This document shows positions 42,628 to 50,975 of a stretch of 52,713 bases of DNA, piece after piece. Origin of the DNA: Paracoccaceae bacterium. Lineage in GTDB: Bacteria; Pseudomonadota; Alphaproteobacteria; Rhodobacterales; Rhodobacteraceae. Made by a program: the position numbers and the translations under genes. Numbering within the stretch: the stretch's first letter is position 1; every line of letters begins with the position of its first letter. A model generated the notes under the pieces. That model made no database searches. It saw nothing but the letters and a program-made list of their open reading frames with translations, and was not told where the DNA came from. The stretch spans positions 1 to 52,713 of the forward strand of contig JAAEZA010000028.1 of the NCBI GenBank assembly GCA_018223125.1, given 5' to 3'.

Positions 42628-45282
42628 TCAGAAGTTCAGGGAGATATCCCGATGCTCTGCCGAACAGGACGCAAGATAAAGCGCCTGTTCGCGGTTCAGT
42701 TTCTGCTGCACACGGGCGCCGAGTGTACCGCGGATCGCATCAAGGTAGCTGGCCAGACCTACGCGCAACTCGGCCTCTGCCGCATCGCGCCATGCCTTGC
42801 CCGCATCGTAAGCCACCAGCGCGTCCGCATATTCCTCAAGCGCTCCGTCCACGTCCGGTGTGCGGGATCTCAGCTTGCGCCGCGTCTTGCTGAGCGCCGA
42901 ACGCACGTCATCGGTACCCCCGATTTCAGAAAACTTGCGGGACAGATCGTTGACCTGTTCCTCGGTTTCCTCGGGGGCGCCGTTGGCAATGACGGCTTGA
43001 AGATCCCGCAACTCCTGTTCCAGCGCCAGATAGGCTTCTGTGCCGTTCATCGCTTCCAGCGCTTCTGCTGCCGTATCGTAGGCTGCATCGGCTTTCCGAC
43101 GATACGTGTTGCGTGCATCGGTTTCCGCTTTTGTAAGCTTGGCAAAAGTGTTGTGGGTCTCTTTCCAGCTTGCAGGAATACCGGCTTGCAGGTCTGCGAT
43201 ATTTGCTTCGGCTTGTGCGATCTCCGCTTCCAGCTCCGCCCGCCGCGTATCGTTGTCTCCTTGCAAACGGCCAAGCAGCTTTCGTGCGTCCTGTAGGATT
43301 TCATCCTCGTGGCGGATTTTCTTCTCGATGCTGCGAACCAAACGGAGGTTCGGACGGTAATCCGCGCTCGCCTCTTGAACCGCTTGTTCCGCTAGGAAAG
43401 CAGCTTGCAGTGAATCCAGCGCCTCTTGCGCGCCAGCGACATCGCTTTGCAGGGATGACGCCATCTTCTTCGGCAGGATGGAGAAGTTAAGCCCCTGCGC
43501 CGTTTGCACAGCCTGCTCTACCGCGCCGTTGCCGCTGGCGATCACACCACCCACGTATTCCTCCATGCAATATTGCAGTTTCGGGTTGCGGGGCGGCGGC
43601 GATGTTTCGGACAGATAGCTCACACGGTTTGGCAGGTAGTTCACCAGCGGCGGATAGAACCCGACGATACCCAGCGCGATCAATTGCAGGGTGATAAAGG
43701 CAATAACCCCCTTGTACATTTGAACGGTTTTCACAGCCGCCGGAGCAACCCCGCGCAGATAAAACAGCGCAAAGCCGAAAGGCGGTGTCAGGAACGAAGT
43801 CTGGATGTTCAGACCGATCATTACCCCGAGCCAGACTGCAGTGATGTTTGCTTCCGGATCAGCCAGCAGGATCGGTGCCACGATGGGCACAACCACAACC
43901 GCGATCTCGATAAAGTCGAGGAAGAACCCCAGAACAAAGATCACTGCCATCACGATAATGAACTGGGTCCAGAAACCACCGGGCAAAGAGTTCAGGAACT
44001 CGCGCACCAGTTCCTCGCCGCCGAAGGCGCGGAAGGCGGCTGTCAGCATTGCAGCGCCCAGAAGGATGATGAACACCAGCGACGTGGTTTTTGCCGTCTC
44101 CAGCATCACCCCGTGCAGCGTGTTGTCGATTTTCAGGGTACGCCAGCCGGACCAGATCAGCGATAAGATCAGCGCAGCAGAGGCTGCCAGACCGATCATC
44201 ACACCCAGACGGTCGCTGTCTGTCTGCATCCCCTTGATGTTCATTTCAAAGTTGGACAGGCAGAAGGCGATCACAGCAAGCGATACCAATGCAATAATGG
44301 CCGGTATATAGGTCGTCTTGCGCCCCGCAGCCAGACGGTAGCCCGCCATGATCATCGCACCGGCGGCACCGATCGCGCCTGCCTGGTTCACCGTGGCAAT
44401 ACCGGCAATGATCGAGCCGAGCACCAGAAAAATCAGCGCCAGCGGCGGGATCAGTGTCAGGGCGACATTGCCCCAGAAGGCTGCGTTGAACTTGCCTGCG
44501 TATTTTACTGCAGGGGCCGAAGCCGGACGCAGGATCGCATAGACAAGGATATACAGCATATAAAGCGCGACCAGCACCAGACCGGGGATAAACGCCCCGA
44601 GGAACATTTCACCGGCAGAGGTTGAAGCCACGTCAAAAACAGAAGGCATCGACAGTTCGCCGGTTGCCTCTTTATACAGCGCCTTGCGCGCCGTGGAGGC
44701 TTGGTCGGTGGCGCTGGCAAGCTGGTCTGCCAGAATAATCAGGACGATCGAAGGCGGAATAATTTGCCCCAATGTGCCGGAGGCCGCAATCGTCCCTGTG
44801 GCCAGCGACGGTGAATAATTGTTGCGCAGCATGGCCGGAAGGGAAATCAGTCCCATTGCCACCACAGTCGCGCCGACAATCCCTGTTGTCGCGGCCAGCA
44901 GCGCGCCCACAAAGACAACCGAAATCCCCAGACCACCCGGGACAGGACCAAACAGTTGGGCCATCGTCACCAGAAGGTCTTCTGCAATTTTGGAGCGTTG
45001 CAGCATGATGCCCATGAAGATGAACAGCGGAATCGCAATCAGCGTATCCCGTTCTACCTCCCAATAGACACCACGAAGGTTGGTGACCCCTGCGGACAAC
45101 CACTGTTGCGGCCCGCCGGAGTGGAAATAGGCATCGGTACTGCCGTCAAACAGGTAACCGGCACCGGCGGCCAGTCCGATGGTGATAATTGCAGCGCCCG
45201 GAAGGGCAAAGGCCACCGGATAGCCGGAGCCAAGGGCCGTGGCCATGATAAGGACCAGTATGGCGAGAAAGAGAATTTCCAT
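42628..45282 (-). CDS. TRAP transporter large permease (DctM) with long C-terminal helical extension
   Basis: An 884-residue protein, about twice the usual DctM length of 425-440. Residues 1-555 are the ion-coupled membrane domain of many hydrophobic helices, with IPLFIFMG (84-91), the ATTGIVGATV region (131-140), LGQIIPPSIV (171-180) and LNIQTSFLTPPFGFALFYL (491-509). An extra hydrophobic stretch occurs near 325-380. From about 560 the chain is hydrophilic and strongly helical with Glu/Ala/Arg heptad-like runs (for example 655-700 and 755-845), so probably coiled coil. The extension contains no enzyme motif I recognise. It follows dctQ by 12 bases. Confidence 0.9.
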   Translation of the reverse strand: MEILFLAILVLIMATALGSGYPVAFALPGAAIITIGLAAGAGYLFDGSTDAYFHSGGPQQWLSAGVTNLRGVYWEVERDTLIAIPLFIFMGIMLQRSKIAEDLLVTMAQLFGPVPGGLGISVVFVGALLAATTGIVGATVVAMGLISLPAMLRNNYSPSLATGTIAASGTLGQIIPPSIVLIILADQLASATDQASTARKALYKEATGELSMPSVFDVASTSAGEMFLGAFIPGLVLVALYMLYILVYAILRPASAPAVKYAGKFNAAFWGNVALTLIPPLALIFLVLGSIIAGIATVNQAGAIGAAGAMIMAGYRLAAGRKTTYIPAIIALVSLAVIAFCLSNFEMNIKGMQTDSDRLGVMIGLAASAALILSLIWSGWRTLKIDNTLHGVMLETAKTTSLVFIILLGAAMLTAAFRAFGGEELVREFLNSLPGGFWTQFIIVMAVIFVLGFFLDFIEIAVVVVPIVAPILLADPEANITAVWLGVMIGLNIQTSFLTPPFGFALFYLRGVAPAAVKTVQMYKGVIAFITLQLIALGIVGFYPPLVNYLPNRVSYLSETSPPPRNPKLQYCMEEYVGGVIASGNGAVEQAVQTAQGLNFSILPKKMASSLQSDVAGAQEALDSLQAAFLAEQAVQEASADYRPNLRLVRSIEKKIRHEDEILQDARKLLGRLQGDNDTRRAELEAEIAQAEANIADLQAGIPASWKETHNTFAKLTKAETDARNTYRRKADAAYDTAAEALEAMNGTEAYLALEQELRDLQAVIANGAPEETEEQVNDLSRKFSEIGGTDDVRSALSKTRRKLRSRTPDVDGALEEYADALVAYDAGKAWRDAAEAELRVGLASYLDAIRGTLGARVQQKLNREQALYLASCSAEHRDISLNF

Positions 45283-45294
45283 GATATTCGGTCC

Positions 45295-46284
45295 TTAGTG
45301 GGCCACAGGCGCGAGTTCTCGCTTGCCCGGTTCGCTGCGGTAGTCAGCGACTGCTTCGAAAAAATAGCTTACAAACTGGATCAGCATGGTGATCGCAAAC
45401 AACCCGAGAAAACCGGCCATCTGGTATTTCACAAACATGCCGACCCCCCCTGTCTGGGTGATCTCAAAGTTCATAAGCGGTGCGTTAATGATGGACTGTT
45501 TTCCGTTCAGCCCGATGTAAAGGATGACCCATGCTGTTGCCGCCCCGAGGAACAGTGATCCGAAGGCATTCACAAAGCCACGCGTCCGGTCGGTAAAGCC
45601 CGCATAAAGCACATCAACCCGAACGTGGCCTTCTTCATAAAGCGTATAGGCCGAAGCGAAGAGAAACAGCGCGGCATACCAGTAGCGCACAAGATCCCCC
45701 ATCAGCGCCTGTTCGTAAGAAAAGACAAAACGGGAAATCACGATCAGAAGCTCTGAAACAACGATCATGAGCGTCAGCCATGTGAAACCGAGCGTGCGCG
45801 TGAACAGCGCGATGATAAAGCTCAGGCCGATCAGGGGAAGATGGACATAACTCCCCACATAGCGTGACAGTCCCAAAGACCGGACCGTGTCCTCGCTGAA
45901 GAAGAAGTCCAGTCCCTTTTCAACCCGCAGGATCGCAATAAGCGAATCCGCGATACCGACCAGTAGGACAGACCAGAAACACACGCGAATGATATAGAGA
46001 TTGAACCGGTGTATCCGGTCCGCATCCCAACGCAGAGCCACATCTTTGGTCATCAGCACGAAGATGACCGCACAGGCGATGAAGGCAGCATACATGCCAA
46101 CGGCCAGGGCTCCGCCCTGCCCCTGGATGAAATCCATCACCCTTGGATAGCCGAAGCCTACGTTCAGTATGTTGTTAATCAGGAAAGCAGCAAGACAGGC
46201 AAGAACCGTCCAGCCGATGATGCGCACCAGCGGTGCTGGTGTTCCATATTTTCTAAGTACGACGGGTTGTTCTGCGTCGGCCAT
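45295..46284 (-). CDS. TRAP transporter small permease (DctQ), enlarged form
   Basis: A 329-residue membrane protein, against about 160-180 for standard DctQ. The C-terminal half (about 170-320) carries the DctQ pattern with four segments and GHVRVDVLYAGFTDRTRGF, the typical xVDVL-type loop. The N-terminal half adds about three or four more hydrophobic segments (about 20-40, 60-80, 98-120, 145-165). Together with the large permease it forms the membrane unit of the transporter. It lies between dctP and dctM on one strand. Confidence 0.87.
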   Translation of the reverse strand: MADAEQPVVLRKYGTPAPLVRIIGWTVLACLAAFLINNILNVGFGYPRVMDFIQGQGGALAVGMYAAFIACAVIFVLMTKDVALRWDADRIHRFNLYIIRVCFWSVLLVGIADSLIAILRVEKGLDFFFSEDTVRSLGLSRYVGSYVHLPLIGLSFIIALFTRTLGFTWLTLMIVVSELLIVISRFVFSYEQALMGDLVRYWYAALFLFASAYTLYEEGHVRVDVLYAGFTDRTRGFVNAFGSLFLGAATAWVILYIGLNGKQSIINAPLMNFEITQTGGVGMFVKYQMAGFLGLFAITMLIQFVSYFFEAVADYRSEPGKRELAPVAH

Positions 46285-46385
46285 ATGTCCCCCCCGGGAT
46301 CAAGTATTAGTGTTGCCTGCACCCGCACATTCCATCCGCGTCTGATGCGCAGTTCCGGAAAATATCTGGCGGGTACGGGAAAGGA

Positions 46386-46405
46386 GCGGGGCCGTTAAGC
46401 CCCGC
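46386..46405 (-). terminator. Hairpin between dctP and dctQ
   Basis: GCGGGGC-CGTTAA-GCCCCGC, a perfect 7-bp stem 23 bases after the dctP stop, without a T-run. It probably stabilises the dctP message or attenuates read-through to the membrane subunits. Confidence 0.5.
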
Positions 46406-46428
46406 CCCCGATCGCCCGTGTCACTGCC

Positions 46429-47517
46429 TTAAATCAGGCCGAGCACACGGTCGCGTTGGTTGATGAAGGTTCCTTCAAAAGCCGCCATCATTGCCCCTTG
46501 GGAACGCAAGGTCTTCTGGAAGTGATCGTCCACCTCTGTTGCAAGCGCAGAGTGCGCACGCACGTCTTCAAAGACTTCTGCAGCGGCTTCACCGAAGGCA
46601 TCCCATGTGTCCTCGCCAAAGGCACGGACCTGAACACCATGATCATTGACCAGACGCGCAAGGAATTCACCGTTCTTTGCGATGGCTTCTTCGTGGGAAG
46701 AGGCCAGCTCTTCGGCACAAGCAGCTTCGATGATGGCTTTCTCGTAGTCCGAGAGCCCTTCCCACCAAGCTTTGTTCATACCAAAGGCGATACCACCGCC
46801 CGGCTCGTGCATACCACCGGTGTAATAGTATTTGGCCGCTTCGTAGAACTTCATGAAGTAGTCGTTGTAAGGACCAACCCACTCTGTTGCTTCGATGGAA
46901 CCTGACACAAGGTTTTCGTAGATCTGGCCGCCTGGCAGGGACACAGTAGAAGCGCCCATTTTTGACAGAACCTGACCGCCAAGGCCCGGAATACGCATTT
47001 TCAGACCGTTGAAGTCATCCGGAGAGTTGATCTCCTTGTTGAACCAACCGCCAGCCTGCGTGCCGGTGGAACCGCAACCGATTGCTTTCAGGCCGAATTC
47101 ACCGGACAGTTTGTCCCAGAGTGCCTGACCGCCGGCGTGTTTGATCCATGCATTCCACTCTGGTGTGGACATCCCGAAAGGCACGGAGGTGAAATAGTTG
47201 AATGCAGGGTGCTTACCGCCCCAGTAATAGTCCGCGCCGATATAGGCCTGGCTGTTGCCGGATGCCACTTCGTCAAAGGAGTCAAACGCACCAACGCGTT
47301 CGCCTGCTGCGAAGTATTCTACGTTGAACGCGCCATTGGACAGAACGGCGATCCGTTCGGCAAGACGCTGTGCAGATGTCCCAAGACCCGGGAAGTCCCG
47401 TGGCCAGGTCGATACGATTGTCAGTTGTTTTGCGTGGCTTGCCGCGACTGCGGGACTGGCCAGCGCCGCAGCACCGGCACCAAGCGCCGCACTCGTTAGA
47501 AACTTACGTCGTTCCAT
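46429..47517 (-). CDS. TRAP transporter binding protein, TakP/lactate-type DctP
   Basis: A 362-residue periplasmic substrate-binding protein. The N-terminus ERRKFLTSAALGAGAAALAS looks like a Tat signal (twin Arg, hydrophobic stretch, cleavage after AVA). KMRIPGLGGQVLSKMGAS, LPGGQIYENL and ATEWVGPYND are features of the TakP/lactate branch, whose members bind 2-oxoacids or lactate together with a cation held by the Glu-Trp of TEWVGP. A monocarboxylate such as pyruvate or another 2-oxoacid is the likely ligand. GGAGGAAATCTTTAT precedes the ATG at 47517. It is divergent from ilvBH. Confidence 0.92.
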   Translation of the reverse strand: MERRKFLTSAALGAGAAALASPAVAASHAKQLTIVSTWPRDFPGLGTSAQRLAERIAVLSNGAFNVEYFAAGERVGAFDSFDEVASGNSQAYIGADYYWGGKHPAFNYFTSVPFGMSTPEWNAWIKHAGGQALWDKLSGEFGLKAIGCGSTGTQAGGWFNKEINSPDDFNGLKMRIPGLGGQVLSKMGASTVSLPGGQIYENLVSGSIEATEWVGPYNDYFMKFYEAAKYYYTGGMHEPGGGIAFGMNKAWWEGLSDYEKAIIEAACAEELASSHEEAIAKNGEFLARLVNDHGVQVRAFGEDTWDAFGEAAAEVFEDVRAHSALATEVDDHFQKTLRSQGAMMAAFEGTFINQRDRVLGLI

Positions 47518-47946
47518 ATAAAGATTTCCTCCATGTTGTCTTTTTTCGCATTTTCTAACGGATCGGTAATCTCTCCCAAGCGATCCGCTGTATGCCAGAC
47601 CACAATGCAATGGACGTAATTAAAAAAGCAACAATTAATCAAACCGACCAACCTAGGGCCAGTAAATTAAGGACATGAGGCCAGATACCGGCAAGACGGT
47701 CGGTTAAATAGTGTCAGACAATGCCAAAATTTTTGGCAGTTTTTCCGGCGCGGGACCTGCGAATCTGCATTGGTATGCAAAATGGCGCCGGAACAGATTC
47801 TCACCCTGTGCACGGCACCTTGATCAGTTGCAAACATCAGAGGATTCACCAACGGTTTTCCGAATGTTTCAAAAACCGGCGTTAAAACGACATTTTCTTG
47901 GCAAAAGCTCTTGACCCTCCCAATCACCGTCCATAATGTCACCGCC
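47518..47946. other. Divergent regulatory region between dctP and ilvBH
   Basis: This 429-base non-coding stretch holds a 17-base perfect palindrome TGCCAAAA-T-TTTTGGCA (47722-47738). It also holds the distant inverted pair AACCGACC (47642-47649) and GGTCGGTT (47698-47705). Both lie nearer to dctP and may be operators for the transporter. The ilv promoter is at its right end. A 93-codon minus-strand frame covering 47667-47948 shows no protein-like features. Confidence 0.5.
47911..47939 (+). promoter_or_regulatory. Candidate ilvBH promoter
   Basis: TTGACC (47911-47916) is followed by CATAAT (47932-47937, 15-base spacing) or TAATGT (47934-47939, 17-base spacing). Transcription from here would start just before the leader peptide. 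Confidence 0.5.
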
Positions 47947-47988
47947 ATGAGAACGGAAATGGTATATATTCTAGTCGTGGTGACTTAG
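47947..47988 (+). CDS. ilvBH leader peptide
   Basis: A 13-codon frame reads MRTEMVYILVVVT and stop. It holds one Ile, one Leu and four Val codons within eight codons, the hallmark of attenuation control by branched-chain amino acids. If translation starts at the second ATG (47959) the peptide is nine residues, with GGAA upstream. The stop overlaps the first base of an alternative stem, and a terminator follows 46 bases later. Confidence 0.82.
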   Translation: MRTEMVYILVVVT

Positions 47989-48056
47989 CGCATGGCGCGG
48001 AAACGGTAACAATCGTTCCTACACCCATGCGCGCCCCCCTGATCGGGGGTTTTTTT
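47988..48056 (+). promoter_or_regulatory. Transcription attenuator of ilvBH
   Basis: The stem CCCCC-(CTGATC-containing loop)-GGGGG followed by seven T bases (48035-48056) is an intrinsic terminator 36 bases upstream of the ilvB ATG. Competing pairings are GCGCATGG (47988-47995) with CCATGCGC (48025-48032), and GGCGCG (47994-47999) with CGCGCC (48030-48035). The latter invades the terminator arm. GGAAACG/CGTTCC (47999-48005 with 48014-48019) can form a pause hairpin. Ribosome stalling at the Val/Ile/Leu codons would decide between folds. Confidence 0.75.
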
Positions 48057-48092
48057 ATGCCTGATCCTATGATGTGAAGCTGGAGCAAGATT

Positions 48093-49847
48093 ATGACACG
48101 TCAGATGAGTGGAGCCCAAATTGTTGTTAAAGCCCTGAAGGATCAGGGTGTGGACACAGTCTTCGGATACCCCGGTGGCGCTGTGCTACCGATTTACGAT
48201 GAGATCTTCCAGCAAAACGATATTCGCCATGTACTGGTGCGCCACGAACAGGGTGCGACCCATGCAGCGGAAGGCTATGCGCGTTCAACCGGCAAGCCCG
48301 GTGTGGTGCTTGTAACCTCCGGTCCGGGCGCGACAAATGCTGTGACCGGTATGACTGATGCACTGATGGACAGTATTCCGATGATCGTGCTTACGGGTCA
48401 GGTGCCGACCTTCATGATCGGGAATGACGCGTTTCAGGAGGCGGACACCGTTGGCATTACGCGTCCCTGCACCAAGCATAACTGGCTTGTGCGGGACACG
48501 AACGAACTGGCCAAGACCATGCATCAGGCGTTCCACGTTGCCACGTCGGGCCGCCCCGGTCCGGTGTTGATCGACATCCCCAAGGATGTGCAGTTTGCCA
48601 ATGGTACCTATGTTGCACCCGCAAAGGCGGACAAAGGCCATTACAACCCGCGTGTCAAAGGTGACATGGACAGGATCACCGAACTGGCCGCATTGATGGA
48701 AACCGCGAAAAAGCCGGTGATCTATTCGGGTGGCGGTGTAATCAACTCTGGCAAGGCAGCCTCGATGCTGTTGCGCGAACTGGCCGACGCAACCAAGTTT
48801 CCGGTGACCTCTACCCTTATGGGGCTTGGCGCCTATCCGGCAAACGGCGACAAATGGATCGGAATGCTGGGGATGCACGGCACCTATGAGGCCAACATGA
48901 CCATGCACGATTGCGATCTGATGATCTGCGTCGGCGCGCGGTTTGACGACCGGATTACCGGACGTGTGGATGCCTTCAGTCCGAATTCCAAAAAGGTTCA
49001 CATTGATATTGATCCGTCTTCTATCAACAAAGTGATCCATGTGGATGTGCCGATCATCGGGGATATCGGCCATGTTCTGGAAGATCTTATGAAAGTCTGG
49101 AAGTCCCGCGGCCGCAAAACAGAGTCTGAGGCGATCTCCAAATGGTGGGGAAAAATCAACGAGTGGCGCGCCAAGGACTGTCTTGCCTACACGCAGGAAG
49201 GCAAAATCATCAAGCCGCAATATGCGCTGCAACGCCTTGAAGCGCTGACCAAAGATCACGACCGCTATATCACCACAGAAGTCGGCCAGCACCAGATGTG
49301 GGCTGCACAGTTCCTCGGGTTCAATGATCCGAACCGCTGGATGACATCCGGCGGGCTTGGCACCATGGGATACGGTTTCCCAGCCTCTATCGGTGTGCAA
49401 ATGGCCCACCCTGAATCGCTCGTGATCAATATCGCGGGGGAGGCAAGCTGGCTGATGAACATGCAGGAAATGGGCACCGCAATTCAGTACCGCCTGCCGG
49501 TGAAGCAGTTCATTCTGAACAACGAACGCCTTGGCATGGTGCGCCAGTGGCAGGAATTGCTCCACGGTGAACGCTATTCCAGCAGCTGGTCCGAAGCCCT
49601 GCCCGATTTCGTAAAACTCGCTGAAGCTTTTGGTGCCAAGGGCATTCAGGTATCTGATCCGGACGATCTCGACGATGCCATCCTTGAGATGATCAACCAC
49701 GACGGCCCTGTGCTGTTCGATTGTCTGGTTGAAAAACACGAAAACTGTTTCCCGATGATCCCGTCGGGCAAGGCACATAACGAAATGCTACTGGGCAACG
49801 CCTCTACCGAAGGTGCGATTGAATCCGGCGGCGCGGTGATGGTTTAA
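48093..49847 (+). CDS. ilvB: Acetohydroxyacid synthase large (catalytic) subunit
   Basis: First common enzyme of valine, leucine and isoleucine synthesis: condenses two pyruvates, or pyruvate and 2-oxobutanoate, using thiamine diphosphate, Mg and FAD. The 584-residue protein has the activating Glu52 (RHEQGATHAAEGYAR), conserved FQEAD, and the quinone/FAD-binding region. In the cofactor motif the usual GD(G/A) is Gly449-Glu450-Ala451 (IAGEASW), followed by NN at 476-477 and GMVRQWQELLHGERYS. TGGAGCAAGATT precedes the ATG. It is followed by the regulatory subunit 39 bases later. Confidence 0.96.
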   Translation: MTRQMSGAQIVVKALKDQGVDTVFGYPGGAVLPIYDEIFQQNDIRHVLVRHEQGATHAAEGYARSTGKPGVVLVTSGPGATNAVTGMTDALMDSIPMIVLTGQVPTFMIGNDAFQEADTVGITRPCTKHNWLVRDTNELAKTMHQAFHVATSGRPGPVLIDIPKDVQFANGTYVAPAKADKGHYNPRVKGDMDRITELAALMETAKKPVIYSGGGVINSGKAASMLLRELADATKFPVTSTLMGLGAYPANGDKWIGMLGMHGTYEANMTMHDCDLMICVGARFDDRITGRVDAFSPNSKKVHIDIDPSSINKVIHVDVPIIGDIGHVLEDLMKVWKSRGRKTESEAISKWWGKINEWRAKDCLAYTQEGKIIKPQYALQRLEALTKDHDRYITTEVGQHQMWAAQFLGFNDPNRWMTSGGLGTMGYGFPASIGVQMAHPESLVINIAGEASWLMNMQEMGTAIQYRLPVKQFILNNERLGMVRQWQELLHGERYSSSWSEALPDFVKLAEAFGAKGIQVSDPDDLDDAILEMINHDGPVLFDCLVEKHENCFPMIPSGKAHNEMLLGNASTEGAIESGGAVMV

Positions 49848-49886
49848 CCCGCGCCCTGCCCTTCAACGCTAAGAATGGAATAGAAA

Positions 49887-50453
49887 ATGAACGCACTACG
49901 GATAAAAAAAGGCGCCTCCCGCAAGAGCGCCTATGACCTGAAAAGCACCTATGGTGATGAAATCGAAACCCACACGCTCGCGGTGTTGGTGGACAACGAA
50001 GCGGGCGTTCTGGCCCGTGTGATCGGCCTGTTTTCAGGTCGCGGTTACAACATTGAAAGCCTGACCGTGGCAGAAACCGATCACGCAGGGCATCTGTCGC
50101 GGATCACGGTTGTTACCACGGGGACGCCGCAGGTGATCGAACAGATCAAGGCACAGTTGGGCCGTCTGGTGCCGGTTCATGATGTACATGACCTGACGGT
50201 TGAGGGCCCGAGCGTGGAACGGGAACTGGCACTGATCAAAGTGGCCGGTGTCGGGGAAAAACGGGTGGAAGCGATGCGCACATCCGAAGTGTTCCGCGCC
50301 AATGTCGTGGACAGCACGCTGGAAAGCTTTGTGTTCGAGATTACCGGCTCGCCGGAAAAAATCGATGCCTTCGTTGAAATGATGCGCCCGCTTGGTCTGG
50401 TGGAAGTGGCCCGGACAGGTGTTGCTGCAATTATGCGCGGCAACGCGGGCTGA
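49887..50453 (+). CDS. ilvH: Acetohydroxyacid synthase small (regulatory) subunit
   Basis: Regulatory partner of IlvB that gives full activity and valine feedback inhibition. The 188-residue length fits the longer IlvN/IlvH form. An N-terminal ACT domain (about 28-105) contains HTLAVLVDNEAGVLARVIGL and GRGYNIESLTVAET, both typical of the valine-binding interface. The C-terminal domain includes FEITGSPEKIDAFVEMMRP. The first 26 residues (basic, KKGASRKSAYDL) are a leader seen in alphaproteobacterial forms. No T-run terminator follows on this strand. Confidence 0.96.
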   Translation: MNALRIKKGASRKSAYDLKSTYGDEIETHTLAVLVDNEAGVLARVIGLFSGRGYNIESLTVAETDHAGHLSRITVVTTGTPQVIEQIKAQLGRLVPVHDVHDLTVEGPSVERELALIKVAGVGEKRVEAMRTSEVFRANVVDSTLESFVFEITGSPEKIDAFVEMMRPLGLVEVARTGVAAIMRGNAG

Positions 50454-50461
50454 TTGAATTC

Positions 50462-50493
50462 AAAAAAAACGGGCACGTTTCCAGCGTGCCCGT
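50462..50493 (-). terminator. Terminator of the cold-shock gene
   Basis: ACGGGCACG-7 bases-CGTGCCCGT with an eight-A run on its left. On the minus strand this is stem then T-run, 17 bases past the cold-shock gene stop. It also separates it from convergent ilvH. Confidence 0.9.
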
Positions 50494-50509
50494 CGCGCAT
50501 TGCCGTTCC

Positions 50510-50746
50510 CTAGCAAAGAGTGTGCTGCCCCCGCAGCCTGTGAATGGCCGCAACTTTGGTCGAGCTAACCCCCTCAAAGGCGTTATAGTCAATCTCTGCA
50601 CCGCTTGGTACGCCACACAACCCGAAGGCGTCCAGCGCATCTTTGGGCAAGAATACGTCTGCGCCCGTGTCGGCTTGACGGATGAAACCGTATCCGCGAC
50701 TTGCATCATACCAGAGAACACGCCCTTTTTTTAACTCTGCACCCAT
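50510..50746 (-). CDS. Cold-shock-domain protein, divergent
   Basis: A 78-residue single CSD protein. RNP1 is represented by RGYGFIRQ and RNP2 by DVFLPKDAL, where ordinary Csp proteins have an aromatic/His pair (VFVHF). AGAEIDYNAFEG corresponds to the later strands. It likely binds single-stranded RNA or DNA, but with altered RNP2 contacts. GAAGG lies about 10 bases before the ATG at 50746; a GTG three codons upstream (50755) is less likely. It has its own AT-rich upstream region (50756-50975) in which I see no gene. Confidence 0.85.
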   Translation of the reverse strand: MGAELKKGRVLWYDASRGYGFIRQADTGADVFLPKDALDAFGLCGVPSGAEIDYNAFEGVSSTKVAAIHRLRGQHTLC

Positions 50747-50975
50747 AGCTTTCACCCTTCAAGAAAGTTTCGGACAACATTTCAATCTTATGTTTTCTTG
50801 CCAGGATGTGATTGCAAGCAGCACCCTTCGGCCCCTTATTTATAAAGGAAAACCGCAATAGTTGATAGAGCAACAAAAAAACTTTAAAGCGTTTAACTTC
50901 AATAAGTTGACCCGACAACTAAAATAAAAATTTACGCGCGGTAATATTTAACACGTCGCTGGGTAAGGTTACGAA

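Noticed and set aside
47667-47948. 93-codon minus-strand frame in the dctP-ilvBH gap
   Set aside because: It covers the ilv promoter and palindromes and has no recognisable protein character; treated as non-coding.
48285-49778. 497-codon open frame antisense to ilvB
   Set aside because: It lies entirely inside ilvB with no independent features; a codon-bias shadow.
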